Origin: Martinezella tropici
Lineage (GTDB): Bacteria; Pseudomonadota; Alphaproteobacteria; Rhizobiales; Rhizobiaceae
Direction of reading: 5' to 3'
Length of the DNA: 64,000 bases
NCBI RefSeq assembly: GCF_008370325.1
Contig: NZ_VNIP01000008.1
Coordinates: forward strand, 62,001 to 126,000
Shown: positions 34,151 to 43,242 of the stretch, one piece after another
Layout: each line of letters begins with the position of its first letter
How positions within the stretch are numbered: position 1 is the first letter of the stretch
Position numbers and translations under genes: made by a program
The notes under the pieces: generated by a model
The model's input: the letters and a program-made list of their open reading frames with translations, nothing else
Told to the model about the DNA's origin: nothing
Database searches by the model: none

Positions 34151-36034
34151 TTACTTGATGGCGTTGAGATCAACGCCCTTGGTTTCGCGAACGAAGATGA
34201 GGCCGATGACGAGGGTCATCGCAGCGATCGCGATCGGGTACCAGAGCCCGTAGTAGATATCGCCCGTGGCGGCACTCATGGCGAAGACCGTTGCCGGCAG
34301 CAGGCCGCCGAACCAGCCATTGCCGATATGATAGGGCAGCGACATGCCGGTATAGCGGATGCGGGTCGGGAACATTTCCACCAGGATTGCGGCAATCGGG
34401 CCATAGACCATCGTCACGTAGATGACGAGGATCGTCAGGATCAGGATGGTTAAAGGCCAATTGATGGCCGAGGGATCGGCAACCATCTTGAAGGCGCCCC
34501 CATTGGCGATGGTATATACCGGCATCTCAGTTGCGCCGCCGGCCTGATCCACCGTCAACAGTTTTGCCTTCACGAGATCGGCAACGGGCGTCACCGTCTT
34601 GTCGCCCGCCCGCACGGTTGCGGCGTTCAGCCCGAGCTCCGGGTTGGCGGCGATGAAGGCGTCGAGCTTGGCGTCCGGAACCTTGGCGGCATCCCGGGCG
34701 AGCGGGAAGCCGGCCTTCTGCAGGGCAAGGCTCATGTCATGCGTAAATGCAGCGCTCTTCGCCGCTGCCCCGGCACCTGCCGCCGCTGCATCGTAGGAGG
34801 CTATGGTCGCGTCGCCGACCTTGACGGTTGCCGGCTGCCCGGCTGGGCCTTCGGCAATCGTATAGGGTACGGACGACTTCGACAGGAAGGACGTCGCGAT
34901 ATCGCATGAATTGTTGAACTTGGCGGTTCCCACCGGATTGAACTGGAATGTGCAATCGCCGGGAGCTGCCGTCACCGTCGCCCGGATGGTTTGTTCCGCT
35001 TGGGCGAGGGCCGGATTTGCCGCGTGGGTCAACGCTTTGAACAGAGGGAAATAGGTGAGGATCGCCAAAGCGAGACCCGCCATGATGATCGGCTTGCGGC
35101 CGATCTTGTCGGACAGCCAGCCGAAGACCACGAAGAAGCCGCTGCCGATCAGAAGCGCGATCGCGATCATGATGTTGACCGACTGGCCATCGACCTTCAG
35201 CACGTTTTGCAGGAAGAACAGGGAGTAGAACTGTCCGGCATACCAGACGACCGCCTGACCGGCGGTAAGGCCGAGCAGGGCGATAAGGGCGATCTTTGCA
35301 TTCTTCCATTGGCCGAAGGCTTCGGAGAGCGGCGCCTTGGAGCCCTTGCCTTCTTCTTTCATCTTCTTGAAGGCCGGTGATTCACTAAGCGACAAGCGTA
35401 TCCAGACGGAAATGGCCAGCAGAAGGCAGGACAGCAGGAAGGGAATGCGCCAGCCCCAGGCGGCAAAGGCATCCTTCCCGAGGGCGTTCTGAACGACCAG
35501 GATGACGATCAGCGACAGGAACAGGCCGAGTGTTGCAGTTGTCTGGATCCACGACGTGTAGTAGCCGCGCCTGTTGTCAGGCGCATGCTCGGCGACATAG
35601 GTGGCGGCGCCACCATATTCACCGCCAAGCGCCAGGCCCTGCAGCAGGCGCAGGATGATCAGTGTGACGGGTGCGGCGATACCCCAGCTCGCCGCGCCGG
35701 GCAGAACGCCGACCAGGAAGGTCGAGAGGCCCATGATCAGGATCGTGACGAGGAAGGTATATTTGCGTCCCACGAGATCGCCGATGCGTCCGAAGACCAG
35801 GGCGCCGAATGGCCGGACGAGAAAGCCCGCGGCGAAAGCCAGCAAGGCGAAGATATTACGGGTCGCCTCCGGATAGTCGCTGAAGAAGGCCGCGCCGATG
35901 AAAGCGGCCAGCGACCCATAAAGATAGAAGTCGTACCATTCGAACACTGTACCGAGCGAAGAGGCGAAGATGACCTTCTTCTCTTCCCTGGTCATGCCTC
36001 GACCGTTCGTCTCGGCCGCGGACGTGGTTGCCAT
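34151..36034 (-). CDS. MHS-family MFS transporter with large periplasmic insert
   Basis: A 627-residue metabolite:H+ symporter-type protein. Family marks are SLGTVFEWYDFYLYG, FGRIGDLVGRKYTF and 'LQGLALGGEYGGAATYVAEHAP' (in part). Twelve membrane segments are predicted. Between TM9 and TM10 an insert of about 185 residues (337-525) replaces the usual short loop and should face the periplasm. It has just two Cys, C361 and C377, which could form a disulphide, and Ala-rich repeats. Usual MHS length is 420-450 residues. The substrate is probably an organic acid or osmolyte, unproven. Confidence 0.9.
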   Translation of the reverse strand: MATTSAAETNGRGMTREEKKVIFASSLGTVFEWYDFYLYGSLAAFIGAAFFSDYPEATRNIFALLAFAAGFLVRPFGALVFGRIGDLVGRKYTFLVTILIMGLSTFLVGVLPGAASWGIAAPVTLIILRLLQGLALGGEYGGAATYVAEHAPDNRRGYYTSWIQTTATLGLFLSLIVILVVQNALGKDAFAAWGWRIPFLLSCLLLAISVWIRLSLSESPAFKKMKEEGKGSKAPLSEAFGQWKNAKIALIALLGLTAGQAVVWYAGQFYSLFFLQNVLKVDGQSVNIMIAIALLIGSGFFVVFGWLSDKIGRKPIIMAGLALAILTYFPLFKALTHAANPALAQAEQTIRATVTAAPGDCTFQFNPVGTAKFNNSCDIATSFLSKSSVPYTIAEGPAGQPATVKVGDATIASYDAAAAGAGAAAKSAAFTHDMSLALQKAGFPLARDAAKVPDAKLDAFIAANPELGLNAATVRAGDKTVTPVADLVKAKLLTVDQAGGATEMPVYTIANGGAFKMVADPSAINWPLTILILTILVIYVTMVYGPIAAILVEMFPTRIRYTGMSLPYHIGNGWFGGLLPATVFAMSAATGDIYYGLWYPIAIAAMTLVIGLIFVRETKGVDLNAIK

Positions 36035-36418
36035 GAATCAATCCTCCCAATTGCACCAGGGACATGGTCAAAAGACCGGTGTCATGTCCCCCATGATAAC
36101 ATTACGCAGGACTTTCCTGCCGATGGGCGCGGAAAGTCGCGCCAGTGGGTGTTCTCCCGATTTCCTCCCCAAGAGATCACGCACCTGATGCATTTGCGAG
36201 TGTTGGCTAAAAATTGAAAATTGCAATGCCTGCAACCGCTGTCGCTTATGGAAAACTGTGCGTAAAGCATCAAGAAATACGAATATATCGCTGTCCGTCG
36301 GCATCGCGGCCGACCAATGTCAGGAGGCCGACGCCAGGAAGACTGGCGTCGGCCGTGTTGAAATATGCCGCACGTGCCAGCGGTCGCTGGTCTGTGTCCG
36401 CACGGCTTCGGGCCTATC
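36035..36418. other. Intergenic region between two MFS genes
   Basis: No gene seen in 384 bases. It contains the 12-bp hairpin at 36326-36354 and AAATACGAATA at 36275-36285, which equals the start of the TetR-linked element but diverges afterwards. Confidence 0.5.
36326..36354 (-). terminator. 12-bp hairpin after the OFA-like MFS gene
   Basis: GGCCGACGCCAG, loop GAAGA, CTGGCGTCGGCC: a perfect stem 65 bases beyond the stop of the minus-strand gene at 36419. No T-run follows. Confidence 0.55.
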
Positions 36419-37615
36419 TCATGCCGGCTGCAGCCGCAGGCGTCGCATCGGCGGAAAGGCAAGTGCGATACCGGCGGCCCCCAACCCGACCATGGACGAG
36501 CCGATAAACAGCCAGGAATAATTGGTGAAACTATCGAAGATCCAGCCGCCGATCAGCGGCCCGGCCGCCATGCCGATGCTCGAAAGCATCGATACCGCGC
36601 CGAAGACAGTGCCGATGACGCGGGGCCCGAAATATTCGCGCGCAAGCACTGCATAAAGCGGCATGACGCCGCCATAGGCGCTGCCGAAGACGACCGCCAG
36701 CGCATAGAACTCGCCGAGTTCGCTGACCAGCAGATAGGTGGCAAGTGCTGCCGCCTGTACCAGCAGGCCGGCGATCAGCACCGGTTTGACGCCGAGCCTG
36801 TCGGCAAGCGTGCCGTAGAGCAGGCGGCCGCCAAGACCGGCAAGTCCCTCGACGCTGTAAATGCTGACCGCAGCCATCGGGCCTACGCCGCAGATGGTGG
36901 CGTAGCTGACCATATGGAAGATCGGTCCGGAATGGGCCGCGCAGCAGGCAAAGAAGGTGGCGCCAAGGACGATGAATTGCGGCGAGCGGAAGATCTGGCC
37001 GAGCGGCATTTTCTCCTCCGCCTGCCCGCCCCAGCCGGATGTCTCCGCCAGAACGGGCGCGCGCCGCACCAGCAGTGCCGCCGGGATTAGAAGGACCCAC
37101 GCCATGATACCGATGACAAGCATGGCGAAACGCCAGTCATAGGCGGAAATAAGGTAACGGGCGAAAGGCGATACCGTCATGGGCGCGACGCCCATGCCGG
37201 CTGATACCAGCGATACCGCCAGGCCTCTTCCCTTGTCGAACCATGCGGTCGTCGCTGCGATCATCGGCGCAAAAAAGGCACTGGCCGCAAGGCCGACAAG
37301 AATGCCGTAGGTCAGCTGGAATTGCAGCAGCGAGCCGGCGCGGCTCGCCAGGACCAGCGCAAGCCCGAGCAGCAGCGCCCCGATCATCACCACGATGCGG
37401 ATGCCGAAACGGTCGCTTGCTGCACCCCAGGCGAAGGCACCCAGGCCCATCGTCAGGAAATTCAGCGTCATGGCGGCGGCGATACCGGCATGCGACCAGC
37501 CGGTGTCGGCGGCAATAGGCACTTGAAAGATCGCCAAGGAAAACATCGCGCCGAGCGCCACACAGGTCATCAGCGCACCGGCACCGACAATCACCCAACG
37601 ATAGGACGAATTCAT
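36419..37615 (-). CDS. MFS transporter, OFA/monocarboxylate-like
   Basis: A 398-residue, 12-helix transporter. The N-terminus 'YRWVIVGAGALMTCVALGAMFSLAIFQVPI' and 'TGWSHAGIAAAMTLNFL', and the loop GAASDRFGIRIVVM, resemble oxalate/formate and monocarboxylate MFS proteins. The C-half has YGTLADRLGVKPVL. AGGAG lies just before ATG 37615; an earlier start at 37678 lacks this. It is alone in its unit. The substrate is probably a small carboxylate, by family only. Confidence 0.85.
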   Translation of the reverse strand: MNSSYRWVIVGAGALMTCVALGAMFSLAIFQVPIAADTGWSHAGIAAAMTLNFLTMGLGAFAWGAASDRFGIRIVVMIGALLLGLALVLASRAGSLLQFQLTYGILVGLAASAFFAPMIAATTAWFDKGRGLAVSLVSAGMGVAPMTVSPFARYLISAYDWRFAMLVIGIMAWVLLIPAALLVRRAPVLAETSGWGGQAEEKMPLGQIFRSPQFIVLGATFFACCAAHSGPIFHMVSYATICGVGPMAAVSIYSVEGLAGLGGRLLYGTLADRLGVKPVLIAGLLVQAAALATYLLVSELGEFYALAVVFGSAYGGVMPLYAVLAREYFGPRVIGTVFGAVSMLSSIGMAAGPLIGGWIFDSFTNYSWLFIGSSMVGLGAAGIALAFPPMRRLRLQPA

Positions 37616-37955
37616 TTTGCAGCTCCTTTCAGCCAGCTCGATCAGCGCGGGGAAAGACCAGGAATTCGTCTCGCACAACGCGCCTGCAATAAAGACGATC
37701 GTCTGGCGTTGATTTCGACATCGCGGCCGGAAAAATTTTCCAGTGCTTTGGTGGCATAGGGAAGACGTGGGAGTCCGACCTCCCGCTGCGGGCAGGGCGA
37801 AATTTAATCCTCAGCTCATATACGGCTGCTAAAACAGCCGCCTGGATGCCAAAACCAGCCTCGCCGCCGAAGGGCGGCCTCGGGCAGATGCGGACGGGAC
37901 ACAAGCTCAGCGTAATACCGAACCGGATTTTCAAAGTCGTGGAGCGGCATATTCA
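37616..37955. other. Divergent intergenic region
   Basis: 340 bases without a gene. It includes the 12-base palindrome AGACGATCGTCT (37693-37704) and hairpin CGGCTG-CTAAAA-CAGCCG (37823-37840), both possible regulatory features of the flanking MFS and radical SAM genes. Confidence 0.45.
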
Positions 37956-39515
37956 ATGGCTCATATCGTCATCATCAATCCGCGTTTCGAAACCTCCTAT
38001 TGGGGCATGGAACACGCGCTGCCGCTGTTCGATGTGAAGGCCAACCTGCCGGTCGCCTGTCTGCCGCTGCTTGCGGCGCTGACCCCTGCGGACCATGCCG
38101 TTACCCTCGTGGACGAGAATATCGAACCGATCGACTACGATCTTTGCGAGAGAGCCGACATCGTTGCGCTGACGGGCATGATCGTCCAGCGCTTCCGGAT
38201 GACGGAAATCCTGACCGAGCTCAAACGACGCAATTGCTTCACCGTCGTTGGCGGACCCTGGGTTACGGTTAAGGAGGACTATTTCAGCAATCTCGTCGAT
38301 GTCTCCTTCATCGGCGAGGCGGAGGAAACCTGGCCGAAATTCTTGGCTGAATGGCGGCAGGGCAACCATGCGCGGCGCTACGAACAGTCAGACAAGACGG
38401 ATATGAGCAAGGTGCCGGTGCCGCGCTTCGACCTCCTGAAGATGGACGAGTATGCCGTCGGCAGCATCCAGTTCTCGCGCGGCTGTCCCTTTACCTGCGA
38501 TTTCTGCGATATCATCGTGGTTTTCGGCCGCAAGCCGCGCATCAAGGCCAGCGCGCAGGTCATCGCCGAGATCGAGGCCCTGCTAGCCGCTGGAATGGAT
38601 ACGGCCTTCATCGTCGACGACAATCTGATCGGCAACAAGAAGGCGATCAAGGAGGTTTTGCGCGATGTCGTCGCCTGGCAGGAAAGACGTCATTATCCGA
38701 TGACGTTCCTCACCGAGGCGTCGATCGATCTGGCTGACGATGCGGAGCTGATGCAGCTGATGGTCGACGCCAATATCCGCGTCGTCTTCATCGGCATCGA
38801 GACGCCGAACGAGGAGGCGTTGCGGGAAACCAAGAAGCTGCAGAACCTGCGCAAGGGCGGCACGATGCTGGAAAAGATCCACGCGATCCAGCAGACCGGC
38901 ATGGAAGTCTGGTGCGGCATGATCCTCGGCTTCGACAGCGACGACGCGACCATCTTCGATGCGCAGCGCGTCTTCATCAAGGATGCGCGCATCGTCAACG
39001 CCATGATCGGCATGCTGGCGGCGATCCCGAAGACACCGCTCTATACGCGTCTCGCCAAGGAGGGGAGGCTCGATCACGATGATCCGCCCGCCTTCGGCAC
39101 CAACGTCATTCCGCTCAATCTTTCGCGGGAAACGCTGCGGGATGGATATCTCTCCGTCCTTAGCGATCTGCATCAACCGGCGGCTTACTTCGACCGGCTG
39201 GATGCGCTTTACATCGATGCCCATATCGAACCGGAAAGCACCCGCTTACGACACCTTCGCCGCCATCCTTTGCGGTTGCTGGTTCTCAACGCAACATGGG
39301 CGATGGAGGCGGCCGGAATTTTCGTTCGCCTGATGCGCCGTGTGAAGGAAGCGGATCTGCGCGTCGTCTATCGCCGGCGGCTTATCAACCTCTTGCGGCA
39401 TCGCCGCTCTCCGATCGTTCTGCAAATCTACGCGATCAAGTGTGCCATGCACTACCATGCCCATATCATGGTCCAGCAAATGCGCACCGGCGGCGATATC
39501 GTCAACTCGTTCTAG
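37956..39515 (+). CDS. B12-binding-domain radical SAM protein
   Basis: A 519-residue radical SAM enzyme. The N-terminal ~150 residues form a cobalamin-binding-like Rossmann domain (VIINPRFE, VTLVDENIEPID, VVGGPWVT). The 4Fe-4S motif is C177-x3-C181-x2-C184 in RGCPFTCDFCDII. Later blocks DTAFIVDDNLIGNK and VVFIGIETPNEEAL are typical of the DUF4070-containing group, as is the basic C-terminal third. Related proteins act in hopanoid and natural-product methylation, but the substrate here is unknown. It is transcribed alone. Confidence 0.9.
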   Translation: MAHIVIINPRFETSYWGMEHALPLFDVKANLPVACLPLLAALTPADHAVTLVDENIEPIDYDLCERADIVALTGMIVQRFRMTEILTELKRRNCFTVVGGPWVTVKEDYFSNLVDVSFIGEAEETWPKFLAEWRQGNHARRYEQSDKTDMSKVPVPRFDLLKMDEYAVGSIQFSRGCPFTCDFCDIIVVFGRKPRIKASAQVIAEIEALLAAGMDTAFIVDDNLIGNKKAIKEVLRDVVAWQERRHYPMTFLTEASIDLADDAELMQLMVDANIRVVFIGIETPNEEALRETKKLQNLRKGGTMLEKIHAIQQTGMEVWCGMILGFDSDDATIFDAQRVFIKDARIVNAMIGMLAAIPKTPLYTRLAKEGRLDHDDPPAFGTNVIPLNLSRETLRDGYLSVLSDLHQPAAYFDRLDALYIDAHIEPESTRLRHLRRHPLRLLVLNATWAMEAAGIFVRLMRRVKEADLRVVYRRRLINLLRHRRSPIVLQIYAIKCAMHYHAHIMVQQMRTGGDIVNSF

Positions 39516-39614
39516 CGAGGCTTCGGCGAAGAGCTTCGTTGCAAACGAAGCCCGTTTTTCTGTTGCGCCGGCGCAACACCAGGCTCGGGATTCCTGCAAT
39601 TCGAAATTGTGGGG

Positions 39615-39642
39615 TTGCCGATTCTCCGATCTCGCGTATTAT
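39615..39642 (+). promoter_or_regulatory. Sigma-70-like promoter of the 31-residue gene
   Basis: TTGCCG (39615-39620), 16 bases, TATTAT (39637-39642). Transcription would start near 39649, about 29 bases before the small ORF. Confidence 0.5.
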
Positions 39643-39677
39643 ATGCTCATCCGCAAATCAAACAGAGGAGGCGTGAC

Positions 39678-39773
39678 ATGCATCATACACGAATGTTTAC
39701 ATACGTCTCCGGCGGAATGCTCGTTACTGGATTGGTGTGCACCATGCCGACCACACGACGAGCTTTTATTTAA
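39678..39773 (+). CDS. 31-residue small protein
   Basis: ATG at 39678 follows GAGGAGG at six-base spacing, one of the best ribosome binding sites in the window, and a promoter lies just upstream. The peptide begins MHHTRMFTYVSGGMLVTGLV and ends CTMPTTRRAFI. The middle is moderately hydrophobic and one Cys is present. A TAAAGC/GCTTTA hairpin overlaps and follows its stop. It is not a family I recognise. It lies 157 bases before a DUF1127 gene. Confidence 0.5.
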   Translation: MHHTRMFTYVSGGMLVTGLVCTMPTTRRAFI

Positions 39774-39930
39774 AGCCGATAAAAGCTTTATCTACCGCCG
39801 TTTAGGCACTTTTCCCATAATGACACCATGACCTACCTAGGGAATGAATCCGCGCATGCTTTGCGCGCTCGCTCCTGAAGCCGGTCAAGCTTCAAGAGGA
39901 CCTGGCTGCGTAATTGCGCCAGGAAGGACA

Positions 39931-40173
39931 ATGACGCATTCACAATTTTTAGTTGCTGGCAGTTTGACGGCGACGGTCGATGAACTATATCAGAAATTCG
40001 GCGCATGGAGGACCGCAAAGGCTCTGCTGCTTGTCGTCTGGAGGCAGCGACAGACGCGCGCGCAGGTATCCGAACTGTCGAACCATCAGCTTCGTGACAT
40101 TGGTCTGCCAGAACGGGAGGACACTCTGAACCATCCCAATTCCCTGGCGCTGCACCTGCGCCGCTTCGGTTAG
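39931..40173 (+). CDS. DUF1127 domain protein
   Basis: An 80-residue protein whose C-terminal half has the DUF1127 pattern: an arginine-rich helix (VVWRQRQTRAQVSELSNHQL) and RDIGLPERED. Such small basic proteins of alphaproteobacteria are RNA-binding or stress-related in the few cases studied, for example effects on phosphate and sRNA turnover in Agrobacterium and Rhodobacter. GGAAGGAC precedes the ATG at 39931. An upstream extension to 39844 has no ribosome binding site. Confidence 0.85.
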   Translation: MTHSQFLVAGSLTATVDELYQKFGAWRTAKALLLVVWRQRQTRAQVSELSNHQLRDIGLPEREDTLNHPNSLALHLRRFG

Positions 40174-40465
40174 GTTGGAACGGATGGGCACGAGCGCTTC
40201 ATCCTATTCCGCCGATCGATGTTGGCTCGGAAATACCCTTAGCCGACAGCATCCTGGGTATAAAAAGCATGATCGGCGGCGCAGATCCGAATGGTTCCGT
40301 GCGCCGCCGGTTACCAATAAAGTGGTTTCGCCGCCATCAGCGGGGAGGGCGATTGATGTTCTCCCCTGCCGTGGCGCGGACGATGATCGTTGACATAACG
40401 CTCTGCTCGATGGCGGGTGGAGTGCGGTCTCTGCAGCCGTAACGCTGTCGCGCAAGATTGTCGCC

Positions 40466-40481
40466 GCAATGTTCCCGCAAT
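40466..40481 (+). promoter_or_regulatory. 16-base direct-repeat box, copy 1 (two-component promoter)
   Basis: GCAATGTTCCCGCAAT consists of two GCAAT half-sites with an 11-base period, as in OmpR/PhoB-family sites. An identical 16-mer is at 42571-42586. TACAAT hexamers at 40490-40495 and 40495-40500 are good -10 candidates, placing this box over the -35 position of the response-regulator promoter. Confidence 0.65.
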
Positions 40482-40522
40482 CCGCCCAATACAATACAAT
40501 TGTTTGATGAGAGGGCTGGCCA

Positions 40523-41197
40523 TTGCGGATTTTGTTACTTGAGGACGAGCCGGAAATGGCATCGGCGCTGAGCGCTGCATTGGAAGCTCGCGACGCCGTC
40601 GTCGATCATGTATCGATGCTGGCTGATGCCGAGGAAGCCGCGAGAAGTCTCCCCTATGACGTCATTCTTCTCGACCGCCAGGTTCCGGATGGAGACGGAC
40701 TGTCGATCGTTCCGAGGCTGCGTGCGGCTGGGGTTGGGACACCTGTGATCGTGCTGACCGCGCGCGGCGAACTCGAAGACCGCATCGGTGGTCTCGACAC
40801 CGGCGCCGACGACTATCTTGTCAAACCTTTTGCTATGGAAGAGCTGCTGGCGCGATTGCGTGCCATCATGCGCCGTCCGGGTGATGTGCGAAGCGAGGTA
40901 GTGAGCTTCGGCAGGCTATCTTATGATTTCGGTTGCCATGACGTGCTGATCGATGGCGAGCGGTGTGAGCTGCCGCGACGGGAGCTGCTTGTCTTCGAAG
41001 CGCTTGCGCGGCGCATTGGGCGCACCGTGCCGCGCCACGCGCTGGAGGAGGCTGTTTATGGCTTTGCGGACGATATCCAGTCCAACACGCTGGATGCACA
41101 TGTCTCCCGGTTGCGCCGTAAGCTCGCCTCCCTGGAGTCCGGCCTGGAAATTCATCCGGTTCGCGGCATCGGCTATCTCATGAGAAGGACGTCATGA
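40523..41197 (+). CDS. OmpR/PhoB-family response regulator
   Basis: A 224-residue regulator. Receiver domain: acidic pocket E7-D8-E9, phospho-acceptor D51 in ILLDRQVPDGDG, and Lys of DYLVKPF near 100. The C-terminal winged helix ends DAHVSRLRRKL and GIGYLMRR. It starts with TTG (GAGAGGG upstream) exactly at the conserved beta-1 strand, and overlaps the kinase by four bases. A candidate site for its own binding lies at 40466-40481, suggesting autoregulation. Confidence 0.93.
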   Translation: MRILLLEDEPEMASALSAALEARDAVVDHVSMLADAEEAARSLPYDVILLDRQVPDGDGLSIVPRLRAAGVGTPVIVLTARGELEDRIGGLDTGADDYLVKPFAMEELLARLRAIMRRPGDVRSEVVSFGRLSYDFGCHDVLIDGERCELPRRELLVFEALARRIGRTVPRHALEEAVYGFADDIQSNTLDAHVSRLRRKLASLESGLEIHPVRGIGYLMRRTS

Positions 41198-42552
41198 GCG
41201 CCAGCCAACCTTCCTTGCGATGGCGCCTCGTTTCGCGACTGTCCGCCCTGCAGGCGATTTTTCTGACCGTTCTCGCGGTTCTCATCATCGCCGCCCTCTG
41301 GATGACCGGCAGCTTCATCTCCCTTCAGCCGGAAGACGAGACCATTGACGCCGTGGCGCAGTCGATCGTCCGGGATCAAGATGGCACGCTGATGCTGAAG
41401 GAGACGCCGGCGCTCGCAGCGCGACGCACCGATTTGCCGCGGCTCTGGTTCGTCGTGCGGGATCGCCGCGGTGACATGATAACCGATGGCAGCGTTCCGC
41501 CGGCCTATCAGAATATCGGCGGTGCGCTCGATGGCATCGGGCAGGCCCGTTTCGGCAGCAATCTCGGTGCAGGCACCGTGCCTGCCGCGCGGCTGCAATG
41601 GGTCGGATCCCCGGCGGGCGAAGTGCAGGTGCTCACGGGCGTAGACGGCAGCGTATCGACCGTTCGTATCGTCACGGCCGTCGGCATCGTATTCTTCAGC
41701 GCCCTACTGCCGCTTCTCATCGTAACGGGGATCGCAACGATCGTCGCCGCGCCGTTGGTCGTTAGCCGCGCTTTTTCCTCGCTCGACTCTGCCGTTGCCC
41801 GCGCCGGGCAGATCGACATCAATCGTCAGGGCACACGGCTGCCGGTGGATGATGTTCCGCGGGAGATCCTGCCGCTTGTCGAAGCCGTCAACGACGCGCT
41901 CGGCCGGTTGGATGAAGGCTATGAGCGGCAGAAGCGTCTTTTCGCCCATCTTGCCCATGAATGGCGGACCCCCGTCGCGATCCTGCAGACGCGTCTTGAT
42001 GGGTTGCCGCCCGGCCCGCTGAAGGAGCGGATTTTCGAGGATACGGTGCGCCTTGCGACCTTGGCCGAACAGTTCCTCGATCTTCAGCGCCTCAACCACC
42101 GTTTCGAGCCGGCCGCGATCAATCTTGTCGAAGTCGCGCAGCACGTGGTTTCCGAGCTGGCGCCGCTCGCCATTGCCGCCAACTACGAGCCATGTTTCAC
42201 TAGGGATGAGGACGTGGTTGAAATTCTCGGCGATCGGGCGGCGCTTGAGCGAGCTGTTGCCAACCTCGTGCAGAATGCGATCCAGCATGGCGGTCGCGGA
42301 GGCCGGATAACGGTCCATGTCGGTCGTGCGACCGGCATTACGGTCGCCGATGAAGGCCGAGGCATTCCCCCGGAGGAACGAAACCGCATCTTCGAGCCGT
42401 TTTATCGTTTCCAGGGACACGGCAAGGGGTTCGGTCTTGGCCTCAACCTCGTCCAGGAAATTGCCAGACTTCACGGCGGACGGATTATCGTCCTGGAGGG
42501 ACCGACCGGCGGTGCGGCTTTCCGGCTGAGCTTCCCCGCAGCAGGTGGATGA
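41194..42552 (+). CDS. Sensor histidine kinase with HEWRTP box
   Basis: A 452-residue membrane kinase. TM1 is at about 20-43 and TM2 at 160-189, enclosing a periplasmic sensor of about 115 residues. The phospho-acceptor is H255 in LAHEWRTP, where Trp replaces the usual Leu. The ATPase domain has NLVQNAIQH, DEGRGIPPEE and GFGLGLNLV. The full-size sensor domain distinguishes it from the kinase at 12337. It is cotranscribed with the regulator and probably responds to an envelope signal, as its partners are lipid-related. Confidence 0.92.
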   Translation: MSASQPSLRWRLVSRLSALQAIFLTVLAVLIIAALWMTGSFISLQPEDETIDAVAQSIVRDQDGTLMLKETPALAARRTDLPRLWFVVRDRRGDMITDGSVPPAYQNIGGALDGIGQARFGSNLGAGTVPAARLQWVGSPAGEVQVLTGVDGSVSTVRIVTAVGIVFFSALLPLLIVTGIATIVAAPLVVSRAFSSLDSAVARAGQIDINRQGTRLPVDDVPREILPLVEAVNDALGRLDEGYERQKRLFAHLAHEWRTPVAILQTRLDGLPPGPLKERIFEDTVRLATLAEQFLDLQRLNHRFEPAAINLVEVAQHVVSELAPLAIAANYEPCFTRDEDVVEILGDRAALERAVANLVQNAIQHGGRGGRITVHVGRATGITVADEGRGIPPEERNRIFEPFYRFQGHGKGFGLGLNLVQEIARLHGGRIIVLEGPTGGAAFRLSFPAAGG

Positions 42553-42570
42553 TGTTGCAGCCCCTCCGAT

Positions 42571-42586
42571 GCAATGTTCCCGCAAT
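42571..42586 (+). promoter_or_regulatory. 16-base direct-repeat box, copy 2 (before the methyltransferase)
   Basis: GCAATGTTCCCGCAAT, identical to 40466-40481. It lies 19 bases after the kinase stop and 66 bases before the methyltransferase start, so the lipid genes probably have their own promoter under the same response regulator. Confidence 0.65.
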
Positions 42587-42651
42587 TGGCGCCCCGTAAG
42601 GAAGAGCCTGCCGTACAGGCGAATCTCTTAAGGCTCCATAGGCGGGACCAC

Positions 42652-43242
42652 ATGTCGAACACGTCGCTATTTCTGCGAACTCTGCTAACCAATCCACGAA
42701 TGGTTGGTGCGATAGCTCCTTCCGGCAGAATGCTGGCTAATCTTATCACCAGCGAAATTGATCCCTCAGCTGGACCCGTTCTGGAGCTTGGTCCCGGAAC
42801 GGGGGTCTTCACGGAAGCCCTGCTTGCCCGCGGGGTCTGTGAAAGGGATCTGACGCTGGTGGAGTATGCCGATAATTTCGCCAACATGCTTCGGCGGCGG
42901 TTCCCCACCGCACGGGTTGTCTGCGCCGATGCGGCCCGGCTGGACGCTCCAGACTTGCCGGAGGGTGTGCTGTTCGGCTCTGCGATCAGCGGGCTTCCCT
43001 TGTTGAACATGTCGCCGAAGACAGCCATGGCCATTCTGACCGGTGTCTTGTCGAGATTGCGCGACGGTGGCGCACTATACCAGTTCACATATGGCGTTCG
43101 CTGTCCGGTGCCGCATAGGCTGCTTGACCGGTTCGGTTTCAAGGCAACGCTGCATGGCCAAGTGCTGCGCAACTTCCCACCCGCGAGAGTCTACAAGATT
43201 GTCCGGCGCAAGCCTCTTTATTGTTCGGTTGCCAGCAGATGA
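42652..43242 (+). CDS. Phospholipid N-methyltransferase (PmtA-like)
   Basis: A 196-residue SAM enzyme resembling rhizobial PmtA, which methylates phosphatidylethanolamine stepwise toward phosphatidylcholine. Matches include the lead-in FLRTLLTNPRMVGAIAPSGR, SAM motif I LELGPGTG at 44-51, 'VEYADNF' and 'SAISGLPLLNMSPK', and the C-terminal 'LRNFPPARVYKI'. It is peripheral to the membrane, with no membrane segment. The start at 42652 fits the family N-terminus. Its stop overlaps the dedA start (ATGA). It may be a second, regulated PmtA paralogue. Confidence 0.85.
   Translation: MSNTSLFLRTLLTNPRMVGAIAPSGRMLANLITSEIDPSAGPVLELGPGTGVFTEALLARGVCERDLTLVEYADNFANMLRRRFPTARVVCADAARLDAPDLPEGVLFGSAISGLPLLNMSPKTAMAILTGVLSRLRDGGALYQFTYGVRCPVPHRLLDRFGFKATLHGQVLRNFPPARVYKIVRRKPLYCSVASR

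Noticed and set aside
36275..36285. AAATACGAATA as a third TetR-linked site
   Set aside because: Only 11 bases match and the rest diverges, so chance is not excluded. It is mentioned but not annotated as a site.
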